A DNA stretch of 64,000 bases from Microbotryum silenes-acaulis. Lineage: Eukaryota; Basidiomycota; Microbotryomycetes; Microbotryales; Microbotryaceae. How positions within the stretch are numbered: the stretch's first letter is position 1; the number at the start of each line of letters is the position of its first letter. The stretch lies in the NCBI GenBank assembly GCA_003665825.1, contig QPFY01000001.1, positions 427,001 to 491,000 of the forward strand. The letters are read 5' to 3'. The translations under genes were made by a program, and so were the position numbers. Shown piece by piece: positions 25,317 through 37,600 of the stretch. Under the pieces are notes generated by a model. It ran no database searches, was not told the DNA's origin, and saw only the letters and a list, made by a program, of their open reading frames with translations.

Positions 25317-26128
25317 ATGAAGGAAACGCGCAATCAAAGGGGGGACTTCGATCTTCTTTGTTTGTTTTCCTTTCCCTCTCTTTGTTACGTTCTCCCTTCC
25401 TAAGGACCTCGCTCTTTTCTTCTCCCCACCCCCTCTCTTGTGGTCTTGAAACCTTTTTCTCTCCAATGTGACCGCTTATAATAGTTTTTTTGGTTCGTTC
25501 GCAAAGTAACGCGCGTTTCAAAAAGGAAAGACGTACGGGGGGTTTCTTTTTCTCGAGAGGAGGAATGGGGTGGCTTGAAGGGTTGGACTCTGGATGGGTT
25601 TCTCCTTTCCCGGCGGCATGTTTGTTCTGGTTCGGAGGTAGAAGCTGGATGATAAAAGAAATGAAATTCCGATTTGATCGACGAAATGTTCGGTTTGAGG
25701 GGATTTTGTAAGCTTTACGAAATGGAACACTTCCTTCTTTCCAGCATATAGTAGAATTTAAATTGGGCAAAATTCTGCCTCCGGCTCGCCGGAGGAGTAC
25801 TAAGTACTTTCAACATGTTGCAGTTGCTCAGAGCTCTTATTTGACATCGTTGTCAGCATCAAGACACCTCCCTCGCAAAATGCAAATTGAGAATCTCTTG
25901 CGGCCCGATTTGCTGAGTCAAGCCAGAGGACTCGAAAAGCTCGGCGGGCGAATTGAGGTCATTGCCCGCGGGGAACCTCGGGAAACTCTAGGCGCGGGCC
26001 CCACTTTCACGGATCGAGTCCCTGAGCCCCGGCCCCCCTCCCTCTCTCTCGTTCCCAACTCGCGTCTCAATTCCAAGCACTGCCTCGTCAAACCTGCAAG
26101 AAAACGCTAAAATCTACCTTACACCACC
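25317..26128. other. Intergenic region ATP2 to nitronate monooxygenase
   Basis: About 800 bases: a T/C-rich 3' region after ATP2, then the promoter of the next gene. Minus-strand open frames here are low-complexity and look accidental. I see no gene. Confidence 0.4.
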
Positions 26129-27452
26129 ATGCGCACAGCCCTCACCGACCTTCTGGGCATCCAACACCCCATCGTTGTCGCGCCCATGGCCGGCGCTGCA
26201 GGAGGTCTCCTCGCCTCCGCGGCGATCCAAGCCGGTGCCTTCGGCTTCATCGCCAGTGGTCATACACCCTTGCAAGAACTGAAGAACCAAATCGAGATCG
26301 GTCGAAAGGCGTTGGGATTGAAGCAAGGGGATGCGATCCCTTTTGGGATCGGGTTGATTTGTTGGAAGTTTGAGAAAGCGTACGGGGAACCGGATATGGC
26401 GGAGCGGTTTTTGGAGACGATTGTGGAGGCCAAGGTAAAGGGGGTTTGGTTGAGTTTTGGGGCGGACTTGAAGGAATGGGTTGGGAGGATTAGAGAATTG
26501 GAGAAGGAGGCGATGGAGAGGGAGGTCAGGGAGGGGGTCGAGGAAAGAAAGAGGAGGAAGAGAATGTCGGTCTTTGTCGCGGGGGGATCTGTGGATGAGG
26601 TGTTGCAGATGAAGGAGTGGGAAGGGGTCGATATCGTGGCTGCTCAGGGTACGTTGTCGAGGGAATTTCGGGGCGGGCAAAGGGGTGGGAGTGCGATCGG
26701 GCCGAAAATTCTGCTTTCTTGGAGAAATGGGAACTGATACTCGGATCCGACGACACTCCCGTTTCACAGGTCTCGAATCCGGTGGCCATGGTCCGACGTA
26801 CAAAGTCGGACTCCCCATCATCTCCTTCATCCCGACCGTCGCAGCCCAATTCGGACCGACCTTCCCTTCGGCCCCACTACTCCTCGGTAGTGGAGGGATC
26901 GCGACCGGTGCTCAACTCGTCGCGATTCTCGCTCTCGGTGCTTCGGGTGCCGTCATGGGAACCGCTTTTCTCCCCACAATCGAAGCGACCTACTCCAAAG
27001 GTCAGAAGAAACGCATCATCTCCGCCAAGGGTGAAGAGACGGTGCGGAGTATGAATTTCGATCATGCGAGGGGCACGTTGGGGTGGGGCGAACATGTCGA
27101 TGGGAGGGGGGTGAGGAATTTGACGACGGAGGAGAGCGTGGAGGACGTTGCGAGTGAGGAAGGGAAGAGGAAGTATACGGAAGCGGTCAAGGAGGATGAT
27201 ACCGAGAGGATCATCGTTTGGGCTGGTGAGTGGGGTCGTTGTTGTGGTCGACGGTGACGATGTGGGCGAGCTGGTCGCTGACCAAGGCCCGCTCTTCAAC
27301 TTTTATTTTCCATCGGCCCAGGCACAAGTGTGACTTTGGTCGGACAAGATTCAAAAGGTGAAGACTTTGAAAAGACCGAGACCATCGTGAAACGGATTGC
27401 AGGTGAAGCTGAGAAGGCAATACAGCGTGTAGCTCGGCTCGGAGCGGCCTGA
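26129..27452 (+). CDS. Nitronate monooxygenase (2-nitropropane dioxygenase family)
   Basis: Exons 26129-26648, 26770-27225 and 27322-27452 give 368 residues. This FMN-dependent TIM-barrel enzyme oxidises alkyl nitronates such as propionate 3-nitronate and helps detoxify nitro compounds. Family marks: N-terminal GIQHPIVVAPMAGAAGG, the FMN-binding GLESGGHGPTY restored by the first splice, LLGSGGIATGAQLVAILALGAS for the phosphate-binding loops, and GTSVTLVGQ near the C-terminus. A charged Glu/Arg-rich helix (about residues 125-150) is an insertion relative to bacterial enzymes. Related flavin enzymes (enoyl-ACP reductase FabK, IMP dehydrogenase-like proteins) are less likely because of the GGHG motif. 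Confidence 0.88.
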
Positions 27453-28327
27453 TTGTGGGGTGTTGTCGGACGGCCTGGCGCAGCTGCCGACCGTGCCGAG
27501 CTGCGTCGAGTTGTATCTGCCTCTTTTGTTTACTGTCGGCGATATAGATGTGAAGGTGTTTCAATATTGATATGGTGCTTTGGATCACTGTGCAAACCAA
27601 TTCAAAGACTACCTCGAAAGAGTACGCTGAAAATTGCGTCGTGCAGCGCCTCATTGGGCAATTCCCGCTCCCGCGCCGGAAACGTACAGCTTCTGCGGGA
27701 GCTCCTTTCAAAAGACGGCGAACGACGCCACCGCGCCGCGCGACAAGAAGTGCGACGGCGGACGGGCCGGCCTTGTTGGCTGAACACTACCCGCGCCGCA
27801 CGTTCCTACATTGCTTATCGATCACTTGCGAGGTAGAACACCAGCATCGACAGCTTGCTAGGTTTTTCTCACGCCCTTGAGTCTCTGCGGAGGCGGAGTT
27901 GCGGAAGCTTATTGGAACGCGCAAGGGGTCCATAGATCCAAGAATTGCGGGAAGGCCGTCAAGTTGTTAATGAAGTCTATCAAATAAATAAATAAAAAGC
28001 CGGGTAAGGAGACACGGGGTTTGAAGGTGCGTTCGATTCCGTCTTGAAGGAATTAGCCCAGCAAGCTCGAAACGAAGAGGAGAGAAAGGGCCGAGACTGC
28101 TGAGAGGGGGGCAAAGAGAGGCACGTCGAAGACGGAGTCGATACAGTTAGACCGAGTGGAAGGAGAAAGTGAAGGCAAAGATGGCGAAGTGAATTCCCCC
28201 AAGCGGTCGCAGTGAGGTGGGGGCCAAACGAAGACGAGTTTGTACTTCTCCTTTCGTAAATAATATGACAACAAGATGAAATACGATACTCCTACGAACA
28301 CAATGATTAAAGTCCAAGGTGCTTCCA
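27453..28327. other. Convergent intergenic region
   Basis: 875 bases between two convergent stops. It holds an AAATA-rich stretch around 27978-27996 that could serve polyadenylation. No coding signal is seen. Confidence 0.4.
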
Positions 28328-30373
28328 TCAACGCTTCGGGATCGGCTTGAAACTCGCCTTGAAACCACTTTGCGAGCCCGAGCCGAAACCTCCGCGATTC
28401 GAGGGTGGGGCGACTGATGATGAAGACGCCATATCAGCAGGTTTGAAGCCTCCACCAAAGCTTGAGCTGGGGGCGGATGTTGAATAAGGGGAAGTTTGGA
28501 ACGGGGACCTAGATCCTGGATTGGTTGGAGGATTGGAGGGTGGTGGAGGTGGTGGGGGCGGGGCGTCGTAAGCTGGCAATGGTGGGGCTGAAGAGGGGAG
28601 GACGTTCCATCGTGGTTTCGATACTATCGCGTTTATCGCGTTTGGCGGAGGTAATGGGGGTGGAGGAGGTGGTGCTACGGATGGCGGAAGGGGTCGGCCG
28701 AAAGGCACCGACGGCGGCGGAGGAGGTGGTGGCGGTAGATCTCGAGGCGGGCGAGGCGCCGTGGTCGTCGGTGCGGCCGCGTCGAACACCGGCGAAGGTT
28801 CGATCGTGCCCCCTGCTCGGAAACGAGGGGGCGCAGTGATGCGCGCACTTTGAGTAGGGATATGAGCGTTGTGAGAATTTGTCGGTGACGTGGAGGGAGC
28901 GATGCTTAACCATCCGCTGGCTTTAGGCGCGAGGGGTGAATCGTATCGTTCTGGTTTGGGCGAGGATGTTGACGCTGATGTTGATGCGATCGGCGCGAAT
29001 CCACCAACAGGTTTGAAAGCTGAAGAAGTGAGTGTTGAAGTCGATGTGACTAAAGATGATGAACTTGGTCCAACGGGAGCGAAGCGACCTCCTCCGAACT
29101 TAGCCCATCCGCCAGCCCCACTCTTTTTCACCTCCTCCACCTTCTTCGCTTCGACCACAGCAGGTGCCGTCGCAGCCACATGGACTACATTAGCAAGTGG
29201 TACCTTGACCCCTGCTTTCTCCATCAATTTTCTCATCTCCTTCTCCTCTCTCTTGCGTTCCTTTTCTCTCCTCTTGGCGGCTTCACCATTCGCCTTGGCT
29301 CGATCGAGTTGCATCTGCTTGGTCGCGACGGCTCGAGCACGGTGATGATGGTCATACGAGTTGGTGTGTTCGTCATACTGGCCGACCGTTGTGTAGCTGA
29401 GCAAAGGGACGGACGGGGATACCGGTTTAGTCAAATCTTCTGAGAAGGGTCTTTTAGACCACGCTGAGAGTACGTACGATTTGTTGCAAATATCGCAGTT
29501 GAATTTCCTCAACGTTTCTGCAACCTCGTTCTTGACTTTTTCTTCAAACTTGGCTTTGGCCTGTGCATGTTCGACGCTCACGCATCGCCATCAGCCCATG
29601 TACTACGTGCCTGCGGTGCTGTAGTTCTGAAGACTGACCAATCTGGCTTCTCTTTGATCGGGCGTCTCTTTTGCGATCCGTTGGGATTCGAGTTCTCGTG
29701 GTCGAGAGGAAAGGTTGGAGGAGGCTTCGAGCATGCGCGTGTCGAGGGCGGCTTTACCGATGCCGAGGAGGTTGCCGGTTGAGGCGGGGTCGATGGGCAC
29801 GAGGCGGCCTGTTGCGTGAGAGGGGGGCAAAAGAGGAAGCGTGTCAGCATCAGCTTTTGTTGCTGGAGATGGACGTGGCAGCGAGATGTTAAGGATGTGA
29901 AGGAATAAATTTACCTTGCCCTTCCTTGCCCAGTCCTTTCCCCTTGGTCCACCCTAATCTAAGCAACATCTTCATTCCGACATTATGCTCTTGCAGTTCC
30001 CTGAACGTCGCGCCATCACCGCCTTCCGAGTTCTCCGCATGACTGCGTTCTCGGTCCAACGTGACGTCTCCGCCCCAGTCCAAAGGGTCTTCGAGAGGTG
30101 CTTCGGATGGAGCTCGGGATGAGGAGGTGGAGCTTGATGTGGAGGATGTGGGTGAGGTGGAGCGGTCGCGCTGCGGGAGCAGAGATAGGACTTGGTTTGG
30201 CTTTGAGAGTAAACTGCACTGGCTCGAAATTCTTCTACCTTTGATGATGAATGGGCAAATCGATATCCCTTTTGCTGCTGCTGCTGCTGCTGCTGACGCT
30301 GCAGTTGCTGATGCAAGGCCGAGCCGGGCAACTGAGGCACGAACGTCCTCATGAACGGATTGCCGTCGTCCAT
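28328..30373 (-). CDS. G-patch and U1-type zinc-finger protein, GPATCH8-like
   Basis: Minus-strand exons 30373-30239, 30200-29915, 29808-29639, 29560-29478 and 29396-28328 give 580 residues. G-patch proteins activate DEAH helicases in RNA processing. The G-patch (about residues 115-155) reads HNVGMKMLLRLGWTKGKGLG and is completed by the next exon (GRLVPIDPAS). A zinc finger follows: CDICNKSY joined to VGQYDEHTNSYDHHH, a C2H2 pattern of the matrin/U1 type seen in GPATCH8-like proteins. Then come a K/E/R-rich helix (AAKRREKERKREEKEMRKL) and a long proline-rich tail with runs of seven or eight prolines. Exon 1 has a short polyglutamine run. The first intron is only 38 nt. It was inferred because it joins the start exon to the G-patch frame; its boundaries are less sure than the others. 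Confidence 0.78.
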
Positions 30374-30610
30374 CTCCGGAGAAAGGGTGCCCCGGAGGAG
30401 AATGAGGTACACGACCGTTGCGGTGTTGGGGACGAGGTGAGGTGGTGGGGTGAGGTTGAGCAGAGTCGAATGGGGAAGCAGGGTGAAGCTGGGCAGGTTC
30501 GCAACCAAAGGCAGCGCTCCCCCACTTGGACTGGTCAGTTTCCCGGCTTAGCTCAGCTCCGCAGCTCGTACGTGTGGTCGGCTCACGTCGCCCTCCGTCA
30601 CACTTTTCCA
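30374..30610. promoter_or_regulatory. Bidirectional promoter
   Basis: 237 bases separate the divergent starts of the G-patch protein (30373) and the RTP1/TANGO6-like gene (30611), so both promoters share this short region. Confidence 0.5.
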
Positions 30611-33600
30611 ATGCCCGACACCACGCTGCGCCACGAATTCAAAGCCTGTGCGATTTTACTAGGCCTAGACCAACCCCCGACCAAGCTCCCTTTGCCTTCG
30701 TCAGCAACCTCATCGAGCAAGAAACTTTATGCCAGGCAGGAGCAGCTTTATGAGTTGTTGCAGCGCAGATTGGACGGGTATTATGCTCTGATGGCTAGGG
30801 CTAAGGGGGAAGAGACTCGGGAGTCATTGGATCAAATCAGTGGTCAAGACGAGTTGGAACGCGAGACTGCACGAGCGGCTCTAAGGAGTCTCGCCAACGT
30901 CAATGAACTACTGCTTCAAGAAACGACTTCGCGCAAGGAGACCGCTCCACCTCCTACCCCGGCGGAAGGACGCGGTGAAGTCAAGCCACCACCTCCACCC
31001 CAGTTAAGCGTCAAGGACAACCAAGTCGTCTCTCAACTTGCCGGAATCGTCGCAAGATGGGGGATCGCAAGATCCGTCGCCGCAGGAATCTTGCCAACTT
31101 CTTTGATGACGACTCGGCAATCCCCTACTGCGTCCAACAAAGGCAAGATCGTCGAGATCCTCGAGAAGGAAACTATACCGGGTGGTCAGGGACGACTGGA
31201 ACATTTCGTACAGGGCGTGTTGGAGCTCATTGGGCCCCGAGCGGATGGGGAGATGAAGCAGCTCATCATCCCTCAGGTCTTACTGCCTTTGATTGGTGGG
31301 TTGGTGCAGCTCTCAAAGTCGACGACAAAGCATGTGGATGAACCACCTAGGCCGGAGTATCAGAACCAATTGGACGCCCTACTCGGCAGGTAAGACTGGT
31401 TTCTCTCCAAGGAAATGAGTCGACGGAGCAACCTGGAAGCTCATCGCCCGCTTTCTCCTCCCCAGTCGTCCACCCACCGTCATCATCCCAAACCTACTCG
31501 CCATACTGTCCACATCCTCAACAGATAACGACTGGATCAAACCGACGATCGCCAACTTGCTCTCGCGACAACTCTTGCGCACGGGAGGCGTTCGATCCTT
31601 GTTGGTCGTCGTTGTCGGGGTGGGATCTGCAGCGGGCTCGGCGGATCACGTCGATACGAGAAAGATGGATTTGGTGATGAGATTGTTGAGGGCTCGGTCG
31701 GGGAATGTGGAAGATGAGGTAGGCTGGAAAGTACGGGTCATTTTCACGGCTATTCGCTAACCGATTCTCCTTACGCTTCGAAGGCCTATTACTCCTCAAC
31801 ACTACATCAGCTCTTTGACATCCTTGACTCGGCTATCCAATCCTCCCTGGACCCATCATCATCCAAAACCCCGCCACCTCCGGCCACGATCCTGCAAATC
31901 ACCGTCTACGTCCTCTCCCATTTCATCATCACTCCGCCCCACCCTTCTTGCGCCCTCTTCATCTCCAAGAAACTTTATGCGGCTTGTCTGCCTTTTGATT
32001 ATTCGTGCGCCTCGCCGTCCTCTGTAGTCACGGAGGATGTCGTCAACCCACCCGTCGTCACTCCGTTCGAGCTACTATCGTGCCTCACTCGACTTTCATG
32101 GATCACCCTCTACGCGCCCCCTTCCTATTCATCATTCTTGGTCAACCTTCTCTCGCCGATCCTTGCAACGCTCTTGACTCTCTACACTTCACTCAACCCA
32201 TCCCTGGCATCGACCCATCCTTCTTTGGGTGGTGTCGATCCGCGCTTCAACGAGGAGACTAAAGCGTTGTCACAAGTGTGGAACAAATCGATTGTAGATT
32301 CTCAACCGGAGGAGAACGGGATGGAAATCGAAAGAGGGTTGGTCGATGAGGGCGTCAAGATCTTTTCGGGGGCGATTGAGAGGATGGAGAAAGGGGAGGT
32401 GTTCGGGTTTGATAATGGGGGAAGGGAAGCGCAGTTCGTCGTCGACCCCTTGGCCAAGGGGGGGATAGCGATTCGGGTGCTCGAGCCTTTGGAAGTGAAA
32501 CAGCGGGAAAAGGAGGCGAACTTGGACTCGATGGTGGATGCTCAGAGTGTGGTAGGGTGGTTGAAGGAGTGTGGGAATGGGGAGTTGAATGGGGCGCTGC
32601 TGATTAGGTGGTTGGACGAGTTGAGTGTGTTGAGGAGGGAGAAAGGATTTGAAGGGGTCAAGAAGTGAGTCATCTTACTTCCAAATCGTCGTCGAGGATG
32701 GACATTGAAAGTTGACCTTGTGTGTTTTGTGGGTGCTTAGGAGTTTGACGAGGCTTCAGTTGGTACTACAAATGGTCGAAGAGATGGGTAGCGAGATCTT
32801 GAAGAAACCGGAACAACTCGTTGGGTTCGTTGCACACGCCTTGGAGGACGATGAGGACGATGGGAAGGAAACGAAGGATACCGGTGTCAAAATCGAGGAA
32901 GTCAGCAAGGAGGAAAGTCCGAATATATTCAAGCTCAATCTCATCGATGAGGACCCGAGCAAGGCTTCCGAAGAAGACAACGGCGAAGAACCCATCATCC
33001 CTGGTGTCGGAGCCGACGAGATGCGTCTGACGGCCTTGACGCTCCTCCTCGCCCTATTGGAAGCGAACGAAAGCATCTCACCTTCTTCGAACGCGCTCAT
33101 TGCGACGATCTACGAGAAGCTCAATTCGATCGCCGAGAAATCCAAGTCGGAGTTGGTCCCTTCCTTGGCGAGAGAAGCCAAGCTCGTCCTTTCTGCTAGG
33201 GAAGCACTTCACGCGTCGACCACAATTGGGGCAACGGAATCCAAGGCGGCTCCTTACAGCAAATCACGCAAGACGTACCAACTCGCTCTCCGTTACCTCC
33301 AAGATCCTCTCCTACCTGTCAGAGCCCAAGGTCTCTCCCTCCTTCGGACGCTCGTCCATTCAGGAGACGCGTTCCTCAAAACCGATCCCGCGCTCGTCCC
33401 GGCAGTATTGGACATCTTTGTTCAGTCCCTTTCGGAAGAGGATTCGTTCCTCTATCTGAATGCGATCCAGGGGCTTTCGTCACTTGCTGATGTGCATGGA
33501 AAGCAGATCGTACAAAGGTTGTTGATGGTTTATCGAGGAGGGTCGAGTGAAGGGATCAAGGCTATCCCCGAGGACGAAGGCGGACGGGCGGAATTGGATA

Positions 33601-34397
33601 AACGTTTGAGGATGGCCGAGACGTTGACGCAAGTGATCGAACGAGCGGGTCAAGCGCTATCCATTCTCATGGCCGATCTCGTGCCGACGTTGTTGGTGGT
33701 TTTGAGAGGACGGGACTTGCCGACGCCTTTGAGGAGCTCGGCGTTGACTGTTTTGGCGAGTTGTGTTGAAGTCCAGGTTAAGGCTGTCAAGGGATGGGTT
33801 GGGGTGGTTGTGGAAGCGTGTTTGACGTTATTGAGTGTCGAGTCGAGGCCTGTGAGGAGGAAGAGGCAGGTACAAGTCGAGGAGGAGGATTCGAGTTCTG
33901 ATGACGATGATGAGGAAAGAACGGCGAGGCTACCGAACCCTTTCAAGACGGCCTCGGACAACGCGGACAAAAAGAAACGACCTGAAGAGACGCCCGATCC
34001 CACCTCGAAGAACTCGAGCCATCCGGCTTTCAGAAGGTCCGCGGTGTTGTTTTTGTCATTGACGTTGAGGTCGATCCAGAAGCTGAAGTATGCAGCGATA
34101 GAAGAGGGGCTGGATGAGGAGGGCTATGACGAGAAGAACCCTTTCGGGAAAGGAGGAATGAAGATGCCCAATTCTGGAACGGGTGGGATCAAGAACCCCA
34201 TCATCCTTTCGAAGGACATCTTTGTTTGGGCAGAACAGGCCAAGAAGGAGGTGCGGAATGAACTAGAGGACGAGTGGGATGTCGATTTAGGGAGGATCAG
34301 GGTTGTTCTGGAGTACGTCAAGGGCACGGACGAGGATGGATTGGTGCGACATCAGGCGGGGCAGGTCTTGGAAGAGGTCGAGGCGTTTTATGCTTGA
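30611..34397 (+). CDS. RTP1: RTP1/TANGO6-like RNA polymerase II assembly factor
   Basis: Exons 30611-31389, 31466-31718, 31784-32664 and 32741-34397 give 1189 residues. RTP1 helps assemble RNA polymerase II in the cytoplasm for nuclear import; its animal relative TANGO6 is linked to secretion. The protein is an all-helical HEAT/ARM-like repeat. The most diagnostic part is the C-terminal third: YLQDPLLPVRAQGLSLLRTL, then EDSFLYLNAIQGLSSLADVH, the usual RTP1_C1 pattern, followed by HPAFRRSAVLFLSLTLRS and YVKGTDEDGLVRHQA typical of RTP1_C2. An acidic linker (EEEDSSSDDDDEER) separates the two C-terminal domains. All phases agree. The assignment rests on pattern recall, not on a search. Confidence 0.78.
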
Positions 34398-34617
34398 GGT
34401 GTGCATAGTGTGACTGGTTGTGTATAAAAAGGATTGATGTTGTTCGCCTGAAAAACTGTCGCCCGTACGTGGTTGATGGTGCGCACGGACCATTGCCGTT
34501 CGGCGATTTCCGAAACGCGGGTCGGGCTCATCCCTTTCGGCCGCGCGCGGTTGTTCGACTCACGACTCGGAGATCAAAGACCAATTCGAACAACCCCGGC
34601 GGAACCCCACTCTGAAC

Positions 34618-37600
34618 ATGGGTCTCCCCAAGGCGTTGATGCACTCGATGACCGAACGAGGTATAGCCCACGTTTCATCATCATCATCGACAAACGCGTT
34701 GAATCGCTCCGAGGCGGGTAATGGGTCCTCCTTGCCGCTCTCGCCGTCGTCGACGGGGACGCTGAACGACAGTGTGCTCAGGCTCAAGATCGCGATTGAT
34801 CCGGGCTGGTGGTTGGCTGGGGAGACGGTGAGGGGGGTATTGGAGGTCGGGGTCGCAACGGATTTATTGGCGCTAGGTGAGGTGGGTGTCGAGTTTACGG
34901 GGTTCGAAGGTCAGTTTCTTGCAAGGTCTTGGCGCTGAGGGAGGGACGAGGACTGCAGCCGAACGGACGGACGAATCGAGCGACGCGCTGCGCTGCGATG
35001 CACGGCTTGCGATCGAGCTCGGTGCTTATCTGGGCAAGGATTCGACGCACTATGAGTTGCAAGGATGATCACCACCGGTGAAATCACGGTGTATGGACGT
35101 TCGCCACGATGCGTGGGATGGACAGCGATCCCCCACGAATCGCCGACGCGTCGACTGCGATCGTCATTCAACTCGTCGGCTCATCCAGTCCAACACGCGT
35201 CATATGCTCTCTTGGAGTACCACAGGCTCATGAATGGGAAAAGGGTACAAGGCACGACATTCATCATCATGGATGGGCGAGTGATGTCACAGTCCTTGAC
35301 TTTCCCTTTTTATGCATAAAAAGGGAATCGGAATGGGGTTTCTACGCTCTTGTACATCTACGGGCGGCTACCGCTTGTGCTTCGAGCCGGAGCGACTTGA
35401 CTCCGCAGGCTTGACATGATTCGGTCCAGGCGAGGAGCAGGACCCTAGCACTAACAATTACATATGTCACCCATTCACATTTTTTAGAACTGCGATCCCA
35501 AAATCACACCTCGACAAGACGAATCCTCTCTTCCCGCATCGACTTCCAAGGCGGAACCTTACCCCCTTCAAACGCCGTCGTGCCGGGCTCGAAACCTATC
35601 AACGGCCACAAGGGATATTACCCCGCGCTCAAAGGCAAGACCAAGTTCAAGTTCAGTTTCAAGCTTCCCAAAGACGCGCCTTCGTCATGTACGCTCGGGA
35701 TGAACGCGACGATGCGCTACGAGCTTCGAGCTTTTGCCAATTCTGTCCTCGGCGGTAGCGTCGACGTTCGATCCGTCAAATGTCCTGTCCCCGTCGTGGA
35801 AAGGGTGAGTCATGATCGAGGACCCAACACAGTAGCTTGTGAGGTTGATTGTCTGTTTTCTGGGATGTGACTCTCAGTGGGCCGATTGGGAAGCCGGAGT
35901 ATGGTGGGACGCCAAAGAGGGAAGAGCGGCGGCGAGCTTACGACTCGGTGGGGAAGGCAAGCTCGATGTAACGTGCAGTGTGGGTAAAGGGGACTGGGAT
36001 GAGAAGCCTGTCAGACTCTTTTGGCGCCGCGATACGGAATTAGGTGCGATTGGCAAGGGCCGGATTACGATCCAGGCTAGGGTCAAGAATGGGACCAAAA
36101 AGCATGTGAGTGACGAGTTGCACGCGGGGGTGAGGGCAACTGAGCTGACTTGGGAGGTCGACAAACGCAGGTCTCTGATCTGAAAGTGTCCATCTGCCGA
36201 CGACTACGCATCATCTATCCCGAGGGTCAAGAGCCGATGATCCCAGCACCGATTGTCACGGCCGTCATTACGAGCCAAAGCTTTCACGGCGCCGAGTTCG
36301 CGTTCCCTCCAGGCGAAGAGCGCGAATGTGTCATTGTTGTCGATCTACCGAGGGAAGAAGGTATCACCATACGCAAGGGCAAGCTGTTTGAACTTGATGC
36401 GTTCGTCAAAATCGAAGCCGACGGTGGACTGCTCGCGAGCGATCTTGCGGTCGAGTTACCCCTCTTCATTGCGCACCCCCATTCACTCCCACCTTCGGCG
36501 CATGCTTTCATTCGCGAGCAAGTCGATTCCAAGACTGCACCTCCCGCATCTCATCAGCCTCACCCTGCCCTCTCGCCTTCACCTGTCGGATTCTTGAACG
36601 CGCAAGAACGAGCAGGATCGTTCGTCGACCTCAACGAGGTCGGAGGGGACCCGTCACGATCAGGATCTGTCGTCAGCTTTGGCAGTTCGCCTTCGCCAGG
36701 ACCTGGATTCATGTCACCGTTCGTGGGCGGCCTCTCGCAACAGCAGTACATGATGCCTCAATCGATGTCGCAGCATTATGGGATCCCACCCTCCCCGTCT
36801 GCGGCGGATCTCTACGTCGGTGTGAACCCGAATCAGCCGGATCTCACGCATTCTCGTTTCTGCGATCATCTGGGGCACCAGAACCAACAGCAGCTTCCTA
36901 CACCTGCTTCGACCGTCTCGAGCCGCCATCAACCTCTTCCACCGCGTCCGTCTTCGTCCATCTCGTTCAATGGGCATCCGGGCGACTATGCCGTTTTGGC
37001 GCCACCACCGCCTGTCAATGTCAATGGGCAGACTTTCCCGTCACCGTACGCTCCGCCGCCGAGACCGCTGTCGGCACATTCGTTGCCTCCCATCCCTACT
37101 GGACCTCTTTACAATGGCTCCCACCCTATGGCGCTACCCTCGAAGGGGAACGCGGGCCCACCAATTCCACCGCCCCGTCGATCGCCAGCCCCGAACGAGC
37201 AAAGCCCAGCGCATGTTGCGGCTATCCCTTCATGTCCTACGAATCAACGTACAGACCCAGGCGCCTCGACGTATGGCTTCAACTACGCGACCCCTCCCTC
37301 GACGTGGGACCAGTACGCTCCGACGTCGGTCCCTGAGCCTTCCAACTCGCCTGCACCTTCGACCCATCGGCCTGGATCGGCGGGATCATCCGCGGCTCGT
37401 TCGACGCCTCCTCCACCTTCTGCACCTTCGGCGAGGTACTCTTCTCCACAACTTACACCGACGACGATAAGTAATGGAACAGTCCAGCAACTGTCGACTT
37501 CCTCCGAAACCGGTTTGCTCGAGACGATTGGGGAGGATGGGGAAAGTCAAGCGGGGACTGCGTGCTCGATGAAACCCGAAATGGTGAACGCGCTCAAGGA

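Noticed and set aside
26114..26830. Pro/Arg-rich 238-codon minus frame opposite the nitronate monooxygenase gene
   Set aside because: Shadow of the recognised enzyme on the plus strand.
30251..30610. In-frame extension upstream of the RTP1-like start
   Set aside because: The extension overlaps the divergent G-patch exon and consists of Leu repeats from the CAG tract. The ATG at 30611 gives a sensible N-terminus.
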